Positions 1 to 7,460 of a DNA stretch of 8,253 bases are shown here, one piece after another; position 1 is the first letter of the stretch; each line of letters opens with the position of its first letter. A model generated the notes under the pieces. The model saw only the letters and a program-made list of their open reading frames with translations. It searched no databases and was not told the origin of the DNA. The stretch is taken from positions 1 through 8,253 of the forward strand of contig CAYLQA010000073.1 in assembly GCA_964385695.1 (NCBI GenBank). The letters run 5' to 3'. The position numbers and the translations under genes are program-made. The DNA is from CAYLQA01 sp964385695. Its GTDB lineage: Bacteria; Desulfobacterota; Desulfobulbia; Desulfobulbales; Desulfurivibrionaceae.

Positions 1-61
1 TAACCTTTCCGCTGTTTCTATTCTCAACTTTCCCGCTAATCTGCGAAGAACCAAATTTGTT

Positions 62-1105
62 ATGGAAAAAAGACTTTCCGCACCAGGATCTATTGATAGA
101 TTTCCGGCAAAAGCTATGGCCACAAATTTTTGCTGGCGAGCAAATGGTCGCTCCAAATCGCAACAGCAGCACCCCTACCCTGTATCCCGACTTGGTATTA
201 CCGGTAGGGTTGGTGTTCTGTTGGTGGCGACCGTTCTTCTTCCGTTAATCCTTACATCGTGGCTGATAGAAACAGGTCACCTCCTTCCCGGGCAAAATTT
301 TTACTTTGCCACTCCCCTTTTGTTGTTGATATTGCTTCGGCCCTTTTCTCGGGTGGCTGCCTATTGGCTGATCAACAGAGACCTCGAAGCAGTGAATCGA
401 TTTTGCACGGAAATAAAAAAAGGCAACTACACGGTTTCCTTTGCCCTTGGCAATGAAAAAGAAGAAGAGAATCAGTTTCTTATCTTATTGCGCAACCTCA
501 ACTGGATGAACCGCGGTCTGGCGGCAAAGGAAAGAAATAACAACAGCCGGTTTCATAGCGTCCGCCAACAGTATAATGCCATGGCTGCACAGGCCCGGAC
601 AGACTCTCTCACCGGCCTTTACAATCGCAGACATTTTGACAAGCTCCTGCTGGGGAAGGCGGAAAAAGCTGCTTTAAGCAAGGCACCAGTTTCTCTTATT
701 TTTCTGGATTGCGATAAATTTAAGAATGTCAACGATTCCATGGGGCACGAAATGGGAGATTTGGCCCTGATGCGTCTGGCCGACAGCATCCAAAACTCCA
801 TTCGCTCCAATAACGATATCCCGTTTCGCTTCGGCGGTGATGAATTTGCAGTCTTGCTGCCTAATACCAAAGTTGATCAGGCGGTGGAGGTTGCAAGCCG
901 AATACGATCACTCTATATGGACTGCCGCGTGGGAGAAACAACTCTTTCAATCGGCGTTGCCATGTCATTTTTCAGCAAAGAAAAATGGCGCGAACAGGCG
1001 AGGAATTTAGTCCGCTCTGCCGACCAAAAAACCTATCTGGTTAAGAAAAGAGGGGGAGACGGTATCTGCCTGGCAGAAAGTTACGATCAGGCTCCACCGG
1101 CATGA
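62..1105 (+). CDS. Membrane-anchored GGDEF diguanylate cyclase
   Basis: Predicted to make cyclic di-GMP from two GTP at the inner membrane. A cytoplasmic N-terminal stretch (1-45) precedes two hydrophobic segments (about 50-69 and 80-104). A HAMP-like linker follows (about 105-155, with DLEAVNRFCTEIKKGNY). The GGDEF domain spans about 178-340: DSLTGLYNRRHF at 181-192, the metal/nucleotide segment LDCDKFKNVND at 215-225, the signature FGGDEF at 257-262, and a closing ADQKTYLVKKRGGD. Catalytic residues look intact. The allosteric I-site RxxD is not conserved: the position nine before GGDEF is Ser249, and the only nearby Arg (248) is one residue too far (RSNND), so product inhibition may be weak. 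No extracytoplasmic sensor domain of any size is present. The start is uncertain: there is no good ribosome binding site, Met19 (base 116) is an alternative, and the frame has no stop back to base 2. It converges on the efflux operon and is probably unrelated to it. Confidence 0.9.
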   Translation: MEKRLSAPGSIDRFPAKAMATNFCWRANGRSKSQQQHPYPVSRLGITGRVGVLLVATVLLPLILTSWLIETGHLLPGQNFYFATPLLLLILLRPFSRVAAYWLINRDLEAVNRFCTEIKKGNYTVSFALGNEKEEENQFLILLRNLNWMNRGLAAKERNNNSRFHSVRQQYNAMAAQARTDSLTGLYNRRHFDKLLLGKAEKAALSKAPVSLIFLDCDKFKNVNDSMGHEMGDLALMRLADSIQNSIRSNNDIPFRFGGDEFAVLLPNTKVDQAVEVASRIRSLYMDCRVGETTLSIGVAMSFFSKEKWREQARNLVRSADQKTYLVKKRGGDGICLAESYDQAPPA

Positions 1106-1162
1106 CGCAAACACCTAAAACGTTGTCACCAGTTCCCTCTGTTTTGCCCACCAAAAGAATGC

Positions 1163-4100
1163 TCATACCTCTTCTTCCCGTTCGTGATGCTTGCCAAAAG
1201 AACGCAGACTGAAAAGCCCGCGCACATCCTCAAGCAGCATGTACAGGGTGGGAATGAGAAGCAGGGTAATACCGGTGGCGAACATGATGCCAAAGCCCAG
1301 GGAGATGGCCATGGGGATCAAAAACTGCGCCTGAACACTGGTCTCGAAGATCATGGGCATGAGGCCGAAAAAGGTGGTGAGCGAGGTAAGCAAAATGGGG
1401 CGGAACCTGCGCTGGCCCGAATCGAGCAGGGCGTCAAACAGGGGCTTGCCGTCCCGGCGGTGGCTGTTGATATGGTCAATGAGCAAAAGCGAATCGTTCA
1501 CCACCACGCCGGAGAGGGCGACAATGCCGAAGATACTCAGAATGCTCAAATCAAACCCCAGGAGCAGGTGGCCGATGATGGCGCCCACCATACCAAAGGG
1601 GATGGCCAGCATGATCAACAACGGCTGGCTGTAGCTGCGAAAGGGGATGGCGAGAAGGGCAAAAATGCCGAACAGGGCCAGGATAAAACCGCTCAGCATG
1701 CTGCCCATGGAGTCGCGCCGCTCTTTTTCCTCGCCCTCAAGGGAATAGCTGAGCCCCGGGTAATCGGCCAGCAGTTGGGAGAGGATATTGATCTTGATAT
1801 CGGCCAGAATCTCTTCGGCATTGGCGCGGCGACTGTCCACGGTGGCCGTGACATTGATGACCCGCTTTCTGTCGGTGCGATTGATTTCGCTGAACCCCCG
1901 GCCCTCTTCAACAATAGCGGCCCGGTGTAGGGGCAGCTCCCCGCCTTGCGGGGTTCTAATGCGCATGGACTCAAAATCCCACATGGATTTGCGGTCGCTC
2001 TCCGGATAACGGACCATGACCTTGACCTCGTTTCTGCCGCGTTGCAGCCTCAGGGCCTCTGCCCCATAAAAGGCGCCGCGGATCTGCCGGGCCAGGTCCT
2101 GCTCGGTGATGCCAAGGGTGCGGGCCTCCGGGGTGAGCTTCAGCTTCACCTCCCGCTTGCCCACCGGGTAGTTATCGGCAATATCGTCCACACCGGGATA
2201 CTCGGCCAGGGTCTTTTTCAATCGGTCAACGGCAGGGACCAGCACCTCAATATCATCATGGGCCATCTGCACATCGATATTGGCCCCCATATGGACCAGG
2301 TTGGAGGCAAAGGTCAGGGATTCCGCCCCGGGCAACTCGCCCACTCGCTCCCGCCACTTGCTTGAAATCTCCACGGCCTCAAGTTCACGGATCTCACTGG
2401 GCGCCAGCAGCATGGCGATATTGGTCAAATGGGTGCCCGATGAGGTGCTGCCGCCGGCAGGCCCGCCCCCGGCAATGGTCCCGCCCACCACGGAATAAAT
2501 ATAACGCAGGATGCTCCGCCCGTCGGTGCGCTGACTGTCATACTCTGCCACCACCTCCTTACCCACGCTAACGATCTGCTCCTGCACCTTGGCGGTCTCA
2601 CTGACCAGGGTGCCGCGCGGCATCTCAAGGCTGACGGTAATCACATCGCCATCCACCTCGGGCATGAAGCGGAACTTGATGATCCCGCCTCGGACAATAC
2701 CGATGGTGATGATCAGGATGGCAATGGCCGTGGCCACAGTGGCATAACGGTTTTTCAGGCAGAGGGAGAGAAACTTCCGATAGGGTCCCTTGATAAAACG
2801 AGTGAGCCCCTCGGCCACCCTGCGCCGCACGCGCTCAATATGGCTGGGGTCCCCATTTTCCTTTTGCCGCTTGCCGAGACTGAGGTGGGAGGGCAGAACA
2901 AAGAGGGACTCCACCAGGGAGACAAAAAGAATGGAGATCACCACCAGGGGAATAACCTTGATGAACTTGCCCATGGTGCCCTCGACAAAGACAAGGGGCA
3001 TAAAGGCAACGATGGAGGTGAGGATGGAAAAGGTCACGGGCACGGCAACCTCGCGGGCACCGTCAATGGCCGCCTGGAGATGACCCTTGCCCCGCTGCCG
3101 ATGCTCAAAGATATTCTCGCCCACGACAATGGCGTCATCCACCACGATACCCAGGGCCATGATAAAGGCGAACAGGGAGATCATGTTGATGGAAACATCC
3201 AGCCCCGGCATGATGAGCAGCGCCCCTAAAAAGGAGATGGGAATACCCAGCATAACCCACAAAGCCAAGCGGATCTGTAAAAAGAGGCTGAGGATGATCA
3301 GCACCAAAACCAGCCCGAGCAGGGCGTTTTTTAAGAGCAGATTGATCCTGCTCTGCAGGACCTCGGAGGTATCATTCCAGGTTGCCACATGCACGGAGTC
3401 GGGCAGCTCGCCCTTCTTTTTCTCAGCAAACTCGCGGACAATTTCCGAGATCTTCAGGGGCTTTTGCTCCCCGACCCTGAAGACCCTGACCATGGCCGCG
3501 GGCATACCGTCGAAACGGGCATAAAGATCGATTTCCTCAAATGTATCCCGCACCGTGGCTATATCTTTGAGGCGGATAATGGTGCCATCGGCATTACTCT
3601 TGACGATAATCTCCTCATAGCCGGGCCCAAAGTAACGCCGCTCCTTGGTGCGGATCAGGATCTCTCCTCCCTGGGGCTTGATGGAGCCGCCGGGCAGGTC
3701 TAAAGAGGCCTTTTGCACAATCTGGGAGACCTGCTCCAGGGTCAGGTTATAGCGCCTGAGATTTTCTTCGGGGATCTCAATGGATATCTCATAGGGTCGC
3801 ACGCCACTCAAATCGGCCTGGGTGACCTCATCCATGACCAACAACTCATCGCGCATGGATTCGGCCCATTCACGGATGGTGCGCTCCGAGACATTGCCGT
3901 AGACCACCAGGGAGATGACCTCACGCCGGTTGAGGAGCTTGGCCGTGACCGGCTTTTCCGCATCCTCGGGAAAGGTGATGATCCGATCCACCTCGCTCTT
4001 GATGTCCTGTAGGACCTGGTCCGGGTTCATACCGGTGTCCACCGTGGCGGTGACCGTGCCCATGCCCTCAATGGCCAGGGCCTTGATCTCTTTGATGCCG

Positions 4101-4327
4101 TCCACCCCGCTGATATTCTCCTCAATCTTGAGGATGATACCCTCTTCGATCTCCTCGGGACTCGCTCCCGGGTAGGAGACGGAAACCTGAACCTTGTCGA
4201 GGTTGATCTCCGGGAAGACCTCCTGCTTGATGGAGTATCCCAAAACGACGCCGCCGATGACGAACAGGGCCATGAGCAGGTTTGCGGCCACATGGTTATG
4301 GGCCATCCATTTGATCGGACCATTCAT
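1163..4327 (-). CDS. RND efflux permease, AcrB/HAE1-like
   Basis: Proton-driven inner-membrane permease of a tripartite pump. At 1054 residues it has the full length of the AcrB family (about 1030-1050). The usual two-fold layout is visible: TM1 about 12-31, first porter/docking loop to about 333, TM2-TM6 about 335-478, TM7 about 530-548, second periplasmic loop to about 873, TM8-TM12 about 876-1030. Family marks include EVFPEI after TM1 (36-41), the TM4 proton-relay pair in VVDDAIVVGEN (Asp397, Asp398), and RFRPILLTSLTTFFGLMP in TM11 (974-991). In TM10 the AcrB Lys940 position is Val943, in SGVVVNDSLLLID, as in a divergent branch of hydrophobe/amphiphile exporters. A Gly/Ser-rich loop lies at 615-631. 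Translation starts inside the stop of the MFP gene (TAATG), with AGGAGG (4338-4343) ten bases upstream. It is the last gene of the operon. Substrates cannot be read from sequence. The permease is intact, but its adaptor gene is not. Confidence 0.96.
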   Translation of the reverse strand: MNGPIKWMAHNHVAANLLMALFVIGGVVLGYSIKQEVFPEINLDKVQVSVSYPGASPEEIEEGIILKIEENISGVDGIKEIKALAIEGMGTVTATVDTGMNPDQVLQDIKSEVDRIITFPEDAEKPVTAKLLNRREVISLVVYGNVSERTIREWAESMRDELLVMDEVTQADLSGVRPYEISIEIPEENLRRYNLTLEQVSQIVQKASLDLPGGSIKPQGGEILIRTKERRYFGPGYEEIIVKSNADGTIIRLKDIATVRDTFEEIDLYARFDGMPAAMVRVFRVGEQKPLKISEIVREFAEKKKGELPDSVHVATWNDTSEVLQSRINLLLKNALLGLVLVLIILSLFLQIRLALWVMLGIPISFLGALLIMPGLDVSINMISLFAFIMALGIVVDDAIVVGENIFEHRQRGKGHLQAAIDGAREVAVPVTFSILTSIVAFMPLVFVEGTMGKFIKVIPLVVISILFVSLVESLFVLPSHLSLGKRQKENGDPSHIERVRRRVAEGLTRFIKGPYRKFLSLCLKNRYATVATAIAILIITIGIVRGGIIKFRFMPEVDGDVITVSLEMPRGTLVSETAKVQEQIVSVGKEVVAEYDSQRTDGRSILRYIYSVVGGTIAGGGPAGGSTSSGTHLTNIAMLLAPSEIRELEAVEISSKWRERVGELPGAESLTFASNLVHMGANIDVQMAHDDIEVLVPAVDRLKKTLAEYPGVDDIADNYPVGKREVKLKLTPEARTLGITEQDLARQIRGAFYGAEALRLQRGRNEVKVMVRYPESDRKSMWDFESMRIRTPQGGELPLHRAAIVEEGRGFSEINRTDRKRVINVTATVDSRRANAEEILADIKINILSQLLADYPGLSYSLEGEEKERRDSMGSMLSGFILALFGIFALLAIPFRSYSQPLLIMLAIPFGMVGAIIGHLLLGFDLSILSIFGIVALSGVVVNDSLLLIDHINSHRRDGKPLFDALLDSGQRRFRPILLTSLTTFFGLMPMIFETSVQAQFLIPMAISLGFGIMFATGITLLLIPTLYMLLEDVRGLFSLRSFGKHHEREEEV

Positions 4328-4899
4328 TACTTACCACCCTCCTGAACAGGCCGCAGCAGCATGCCGTCGGCCGCACCGGAAAGATAGGTGAGCACAACCT
4401 GGTCACCGGCCACAAGCCCGGCGCTGACCAGGACGGTATCCCGCTCCCGACGTTTGATCGTGACCTTTCTCAACCGCAACTTTTGTGCTTTATCCATAAT
4501 CCAAACCATATCAAACTCGCGTAAGGCACTGCGGGGAATGGCAATCACATCCTTGATGGTACGGCCAGAAAAGGCCACCGTAACGAACATATTGGTCACC
4601 AGATGGGGATGATGGCTCTTCGCCTTTTGCCCGTATGGATCGGCAACCTTAGCCACTATCCGGGCCATGCGACCCTCTATATCCACTTCGCCGGTGGCCC
4701 GGTCCAGCCAGCCGGCCCAGGTATATGTTTCTTCTGCAAGCTGCACGCTGACTATGGCCTTGGAGCCCTTACGTTGTTCGCCCGCCCTGGGCGTATCAAG
4801 CCAGACCATCTCCAAGACCGGGAGAGGCACAACGATCTCGGCCTGGTCGGTACCGGCAATGGTGGCCACGGCTGAGCCGGATTTCACATACTGGCCCAA
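4327..4899 (-). CDS. MFP C-terminal fragment: second lipoyl half, barrel, proximal domain
   Basis: The remaining part of the adaptor frame, 190 codons from a TTG that is probably just an internal leucine. Recognisable adaptor sequence actually begins further upstream, near base 4935 (PFNCRVRKEDID). It contains the second lipoyl half (GQYVKSGSAVATIAGTDQAE), a beta-barrel region (VVPLPVLEMVWLD through TNMFVTVAFSGRTI), the conserved IPRSALR strand, and a membrane-proximal domain ending VQEGGK. There is no ribosome binding site or credible start codon at its 5' end, and it overlaps the previous fragment by 16 bases. If translated at all, it would need reinitiation or a -1 frameshift. Alone it would lack any signal or anchor and stay in the cytoplasm. 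The 3' end holds the Shine-Dalgarno sequence for the permease. Confidence 0.7.
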   Translation of the reverse strand: MGQYVKSGSAVATIAGTDQAEIVVPLPVLEMVWLDTPRAGEQRKGSKAIVSVQLAEETYTWAGWLDRATGEVDIEGRMARIVAKVADPYGQKAKSHHPHLVTNMFVTVAFSGRTIKDVIAIPRSALREFDMVWIMDKAQKLRLRKVTIKRRERDTVLVSAGLVAGDQVVLTYLSGAADGMLLRPVQEGGK

Positions 4900-5393
4900 A
4901 TCGATGTCTTCCTTGCGTACCCGGCAGTTAAAGGGGGATTGGGTTCCGTATCGTCATTTTTGAGCAGATCCCACTCCTGGCGGGCGATCCTGGCCTGGCC
5001 CTGTGCGGATGCCAGGGCGACCTCGGCCTTGGCCACTCCTGCCTGGGCCTTTTCCACACCAAGACGATAATCATCCGCCTCAATACGAAAGAGAATCTCT
5101 CCCTCATCAAAAAAACCACCGGTGACAAACTCATCAGCCAACCAGGCAATACGGCCACCCACCTGCGGAATGATACTGATCTCCTGGCTGGCCTGCACCG
5201 TACCGGTACCGGCAACAACAACCTGATGATCCCCCTTGGTCGCAGTCAATAGATGGACCAAAGCACCACTGTTGGGCCGCGCCTTTTTCTCAGGTGCCCG
5301 GCGCAGCTTGATCAGAGCCGCCAGGATAAGAACCGCCACCAGGACGATAACAATGGGCAGAATAATTTTTTTGATTTTGTCTTGCTTACTCAT
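4884..5393 (-). CDS. MFP N-terminal fragment: anchor, first lipoyl half, helix 1
   Basis: This 169-residue open frame keeps the start of the adaptor. A short basic N-terminus (MSKQDKIKK) leads into one membrane helix at about 9-29. It has no lipobox, so the parent protein was held by an uncleaved anchor. The first barrel-sandwich half follows (about 55-110: GTGTVQASQEISIIPQVGG, then GGFFDEGEILFRIEADDYR), and then one alanine-rich amphipathic helix (about 111-147) that is the ascending arm of the alpha-hairpin. Residues after about 154 are out of frame with the family and end at TGA. The start is firm: its ATG overlaps the stop of the channel gene as ATGA, and AAGGA (5402-5406) sits eight bases upstream. 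Without the second lipoyl half and beta-barrel, this fragment alone cannot form a working adaptor. Confidence 0.75.
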   Translation of the reverse strand: MSKQDKIKKIILPIVIVLVAVLILAALIKLRRAPEKKARPNSGALVHLLTATKGDHQVVVAGTGTVQASQEISIIPQVGGRIAWLADEFVTGGFFDEGEILFRIEADDYRLGVEKAQAGVAKAEVALASAQGQARIARQEWDLLKNDDTEPNPPLTAGYARKTSIWASM

Positions 5394-6787
5394 GGTGTGT
5401 GTCCTTCATTTATCTGATCAAACCAGTTACCGCCCAAAGCCCGTGCGAGGCTAATACGGTCGGAAAGCAACTGTCTCTTCACAGTGAGAAGATTGCTCTC
5501 GGTGCTGAAATGTTGCTGCTGGGCGATCAAGACGGGCAGGTAATCGCTCAACCCTTCAAAATAATCGTTATTGGCAAGGCGCAGGGCTGCGCCCGTGGCC
5601 TCGACCCGCTCACCCATCAGATACATACGGCTCTCTGTGGATTGGTTGCTGACCAGGGCATCCTCCACCTCCTTGACTGCGTTCAACACAGTCTGGCGGT
5701 ACTTGGCCAGCTCTTCGCTAAAAACGGCCTTGGCCCGGCTGACCTCGGCTTTTTTGCGCCCAGCATCAAAGATGGTTTGGCTCAACTCCCCGGCCAAACT
5801 CCAGAAGGAGCCCGAGGTGATAAGGGTGCCGATATCACTTCTGCCGTTGCCATAGTTTGCCAGCAGGTTAATGGAGGGGAATCGATCGGCCACGGCCGTG
5901 GCTATCACGCTGTCCCTGGCTGCCAAACGCAGATAGGCGGCCTCGATATCCGGCCGGTTCCTCAGCAGGCCGGCTGGCAAACCGGCCGTAAACTGTGCCG
6001 GGGCCGGGGGCAGTTCCGCCAGGGAGCCGGAAAGTTCCCGCTCGGGAAAACGGCCCAGAAGGATGGAAAGGTTGTGCTCGGCAATGGCCAGATTGGTCAC
6101 AAAACCGGGCCGACTTTCCTGGGACTGGAGCAGATTCTGCCGGGCCTGGTACACAGCCAGAGGCTTGGACAATCCCAGGGTATAACGCCGCTTTATCCTC
6201 TCTAAAGAGTCCGTGAGGGAAGCAATGATTCGGTCAATCAAAACAAGTTGGGCCCGTTGCTCCATGGCCAGGAAGTATTGCTCCGCCACCTGGGCGCTGA
6301 GATTCATATACAGGGCTTTCAAGTCGCCCTGAGAAGACTCGGCGGTCAACCTTGCCGCCTTGCTGGTTGAGCCGACCTTACGCCAAAGATCCACCTCGTA
6401 GGCAGCAGCCACGGAGAGGCTGTGGCTGCTGGTGGTTGTGCCGCTGCCCGTCCCCTGACGATGGTCACGGCTTGCCTTGCCCCCGGCGGTAATGCTGGGG
6501 AAAAGCGCGGCCTTTGCCTTGCCCGCTGCCGCTTCAAGCTGCAGCAAACGGGCCCGGGCCTGGGCCACATCCAGATTGTTGCCTAAAGCCTTTTCCATCA
6601 AGGCATTCAATGTCGTATCGTCAAAGGCCTCCCACCAGCGGCCAAGCGGAGCGGTCTCGTCTTCCTGGCTGGCCAGAAAAACCGCGGGCATGGCAAGCTC
6701 CGCCTGATCCAGCTTTGCTCCATGCATGGAACAGGAGGACAAAAGAAGAAGGCCTAAAATGGGAACCAGCCGAAGAAACAACCTCAT
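5390..6787 (-). CDS. Outer-membrane efflux lipoprotein (NodT/OprM, TolC superfamily)
   Basis: Trimeric channel component that would carry pump substrates across the outer membrane. At 465 residues it has the usual size for the family. A signal peptide (1-18) ends in the lipobox LSSC, so Cys19 should be lipidated. Two repeats of the outer membrane efflux domain follow, about 58-245 and 270-455. Family marks are YEVDLWRKV (130-138), LLGRFPERELSG (243-254), LPAGLLRNRPDIEAAYLRL (270-288), RFPSINL (302-308), TIFDAGRKKAEV (338-349), the long helix around YRQTVLNAVKEVEDALV, and YFEGLSDYLPVL near the end. The ATG overlaps the stop of the TetR gene (ATGA), and GGAGG (6795-6799) lies seven bases upstream. 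Its own stop overlaps the adaptor start. No damage is visible. The partner adaptor directly downstream is broken, so this channel may be idle or may work with another adaptor encoded elsewhere. Confidence 0.95.
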   Translation of the reverse strand: MRLFLRLVPILGLLLLSSCSMHGAKLDQAELAMPAVFLASQEDETAPLGRWWEAFDDTTLNALMEKALGNNLDVAQARARLLQLEAAAGKAKAALFPSITAGGKASRDHRQGTGSGTTTSSHSLSVAAAYEVDLWRKVGSTSKAARLTAESSQGDLKALYMNLSAQVAEQYFLAMEQRAQLVLIDRIIASLTDSLERIKRRYTLGLSKPLAVYQARQNLLQSQESRPGFVTNLAIAEHNLSILLGRFPERELSGSLAELPPAPAQFTAGLPAGLLRNRPDIEAAYLRLAARDSVIATAVADRFPSINLLANYGNGRSDIGTLITSGSFWSLAGELSQTIFDAGRKKAEVSRAKAVFSEELAKYRQTVLNAVKEVEDALVSNQSTESRMYLMGERVEATGAALRLANNDYFEGLSDYLPVLIAQQQHFSTESNLLTVKRQLLSDRISLARALGGNWFDQINEGHTP

Positions 6788-7416
6788 GTGCCTGCCTCCA
6801 TACCGGCCGAAAGGAAGTCGAGCAGCATCTCAACCAGGGCCTGGGGATCCTCGGGCAGCAGTTCTTCAGGAAACATCTGCTCCTTATTAAGGCCATGCAT
6901 GATGTGGGCAAGGGAGCCCATCATAAAATGGGTGCGCCAAAAAACCTCTTGCTCCGTAAGGTGGGGCAGGGCGCGAGAAAGGCATTGGCCGAAAAATTGT
7001 AACACCGGCCTGACCTGGTCAATGAACAGACCTCGTACCGTAGGATCCGGGTCACCCAAGGCGCGACTGACAAGAATGATAAAAGAACGTGCGCCTGCGC
7101 CGGAATTGCGAAAACGCATGGTAGGCTCGATAAAGGCGGCCAGGATCTCCCGGGCAAGGGGAGGACGATTTTCCGACTCAGCCAGAGCAACAGCCTCTTC
7201 CAAACGCCGCATGCGCAGCTCGTTGAGAGGCAAGATGCGCCGCTTGATTACCGCAACAATCAGGGCCTCTTTAGAGCCAAAATGATAATTGATTGAGGCG
7301 ATGTTGGCCTTTGCCTTGGTGGTGATATTCCTCAACGAGGTATTGCGATACCCCTTTTGGGCAAAAAGCACCTCTGCCGCATCAAGCAGGCGCTGTTGTG
7401 TTTCCTTCCGGCTCAT
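6784..7416 (-). CDS. TetR/AcrR-family transcriptional regulator (PsrA-like)
   Basis: One-component regulator, most likely a repressor of the efflux operon whose first gene it is. The 210 residues fit the family. The N-terminal DNA-binding domain covers about 1-52: TQQRLLDAAEVLFAQKGYRN, then a helix-turn-helix around SLRNITTKAKANIASINYHF (27-46) and GSKEAL. The stretch SINYHFGSKEALIVAVIKRR with PLNELR after it resembles the PsrA-like branch of TetR proteins. The C-terminal part (about 85-205) would bind a ligand and form the dimer; the ligand is unknown. The start is supported by GGAG (7423-7426) six bases upstream. Its stop overlaps the channel gene, so regulator and pump are made from one transcript and probably form a negative-feedback loop. 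A 28-bp palindrome 45 bases upstream is the candidate operator. Family call is firm; the repressor role is inferred from context. Confidence 0.93.
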   Translation of the reverse strand: MSRKETQQRLLDAAEVLFAQKGYRNTSLRNITTKAKANIASINYHFGSKEALIVAVIKRRILPLNELRMRRLEEAVALAESENRPPLAREILAAFIEPTMRFRNSGAGARSFIILVSRALGDPDPTVRGLFIDQVRPVLQFFGQCLSRALPHLTEQEVFWRTHFMMGSLAHIMHGLNKEQMFPEELLPEDPQALVEMLLDFLSAGMEAGT

Positions 7417-7460
7417 CCATTACTCCAATGATTATTAAGACAGGACAATATTCATACGCT

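Larger units (their letters stand above)
4327..5393 (-). pseudogene. Broken RND membrane fusion protein (HlyD/AcrA family)
   Basis: This locus should encode the periplasmic adaptor joining the RND permease to the outer-membrane channel, but it is split between two frames. Frame 1 reads from 5393 through the membrane anchor and first hairpin helix to LLKNDDTEPNPP, then runs 14 off-frame codons (LTAGYARKTSIWAS and M) to a stop at 4884-4886. The other frame continues as PFNCRVRKEDIDLGQYVKSG, a normal second lipoyl half, and runs to 4327. The family normally has a second helix ending in a T-x-I-x-A-P-F motif between these blocks, usually about 35-40 residues. Here NP is followed almost at once by PF, so a segment is missing as well as the frame. 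The join lies in five C at 4933-4937, which suggests deletion between short C-rich repeats of a length not divisible by three. One extra C would restore one frame but not the missing helix. Assembly error is the main alternative. Confidence is high in the split, moderate in inactivity. Confidence 0.85.

Noticed and set aside
1106..1162. Possible terminator between the convergent GGDEF and permease genes (AAAAC and GTTTT pairing)
   Set aside because: Only five A/T-rich pairs around a loop of about 19 bases, and no U run in the right place.
1184..1930. 248-codon open frame on the plus strand
   Set aside because: Antisense to the conserved RND permease. Its Gly/His/Gln/Lys-rich low-complexity translation is typical of a mirror frame, with no recognisable domain.
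4884..4899. Two separate genes for the adaptor halves with a natural overlap
   Set aside because: The second frame has only an internal TTG, no ribosome binding site and no signal or anchor, and its homology continues upstream of that codon. A broken single gene explains it better.
5399..6205. 268-codon open frame on the plus strand
   Set aside because: Lies antisense within the outer-membrane channel gene, whose family motifs are clear. No domain or ribosome binding site seen.
6788..7285. 165-codon plus-strand open frame opposite the TetR gene
   Set aside because: Arg/Ser-rich shadow of the TetR coding sequence, without recognisable features.
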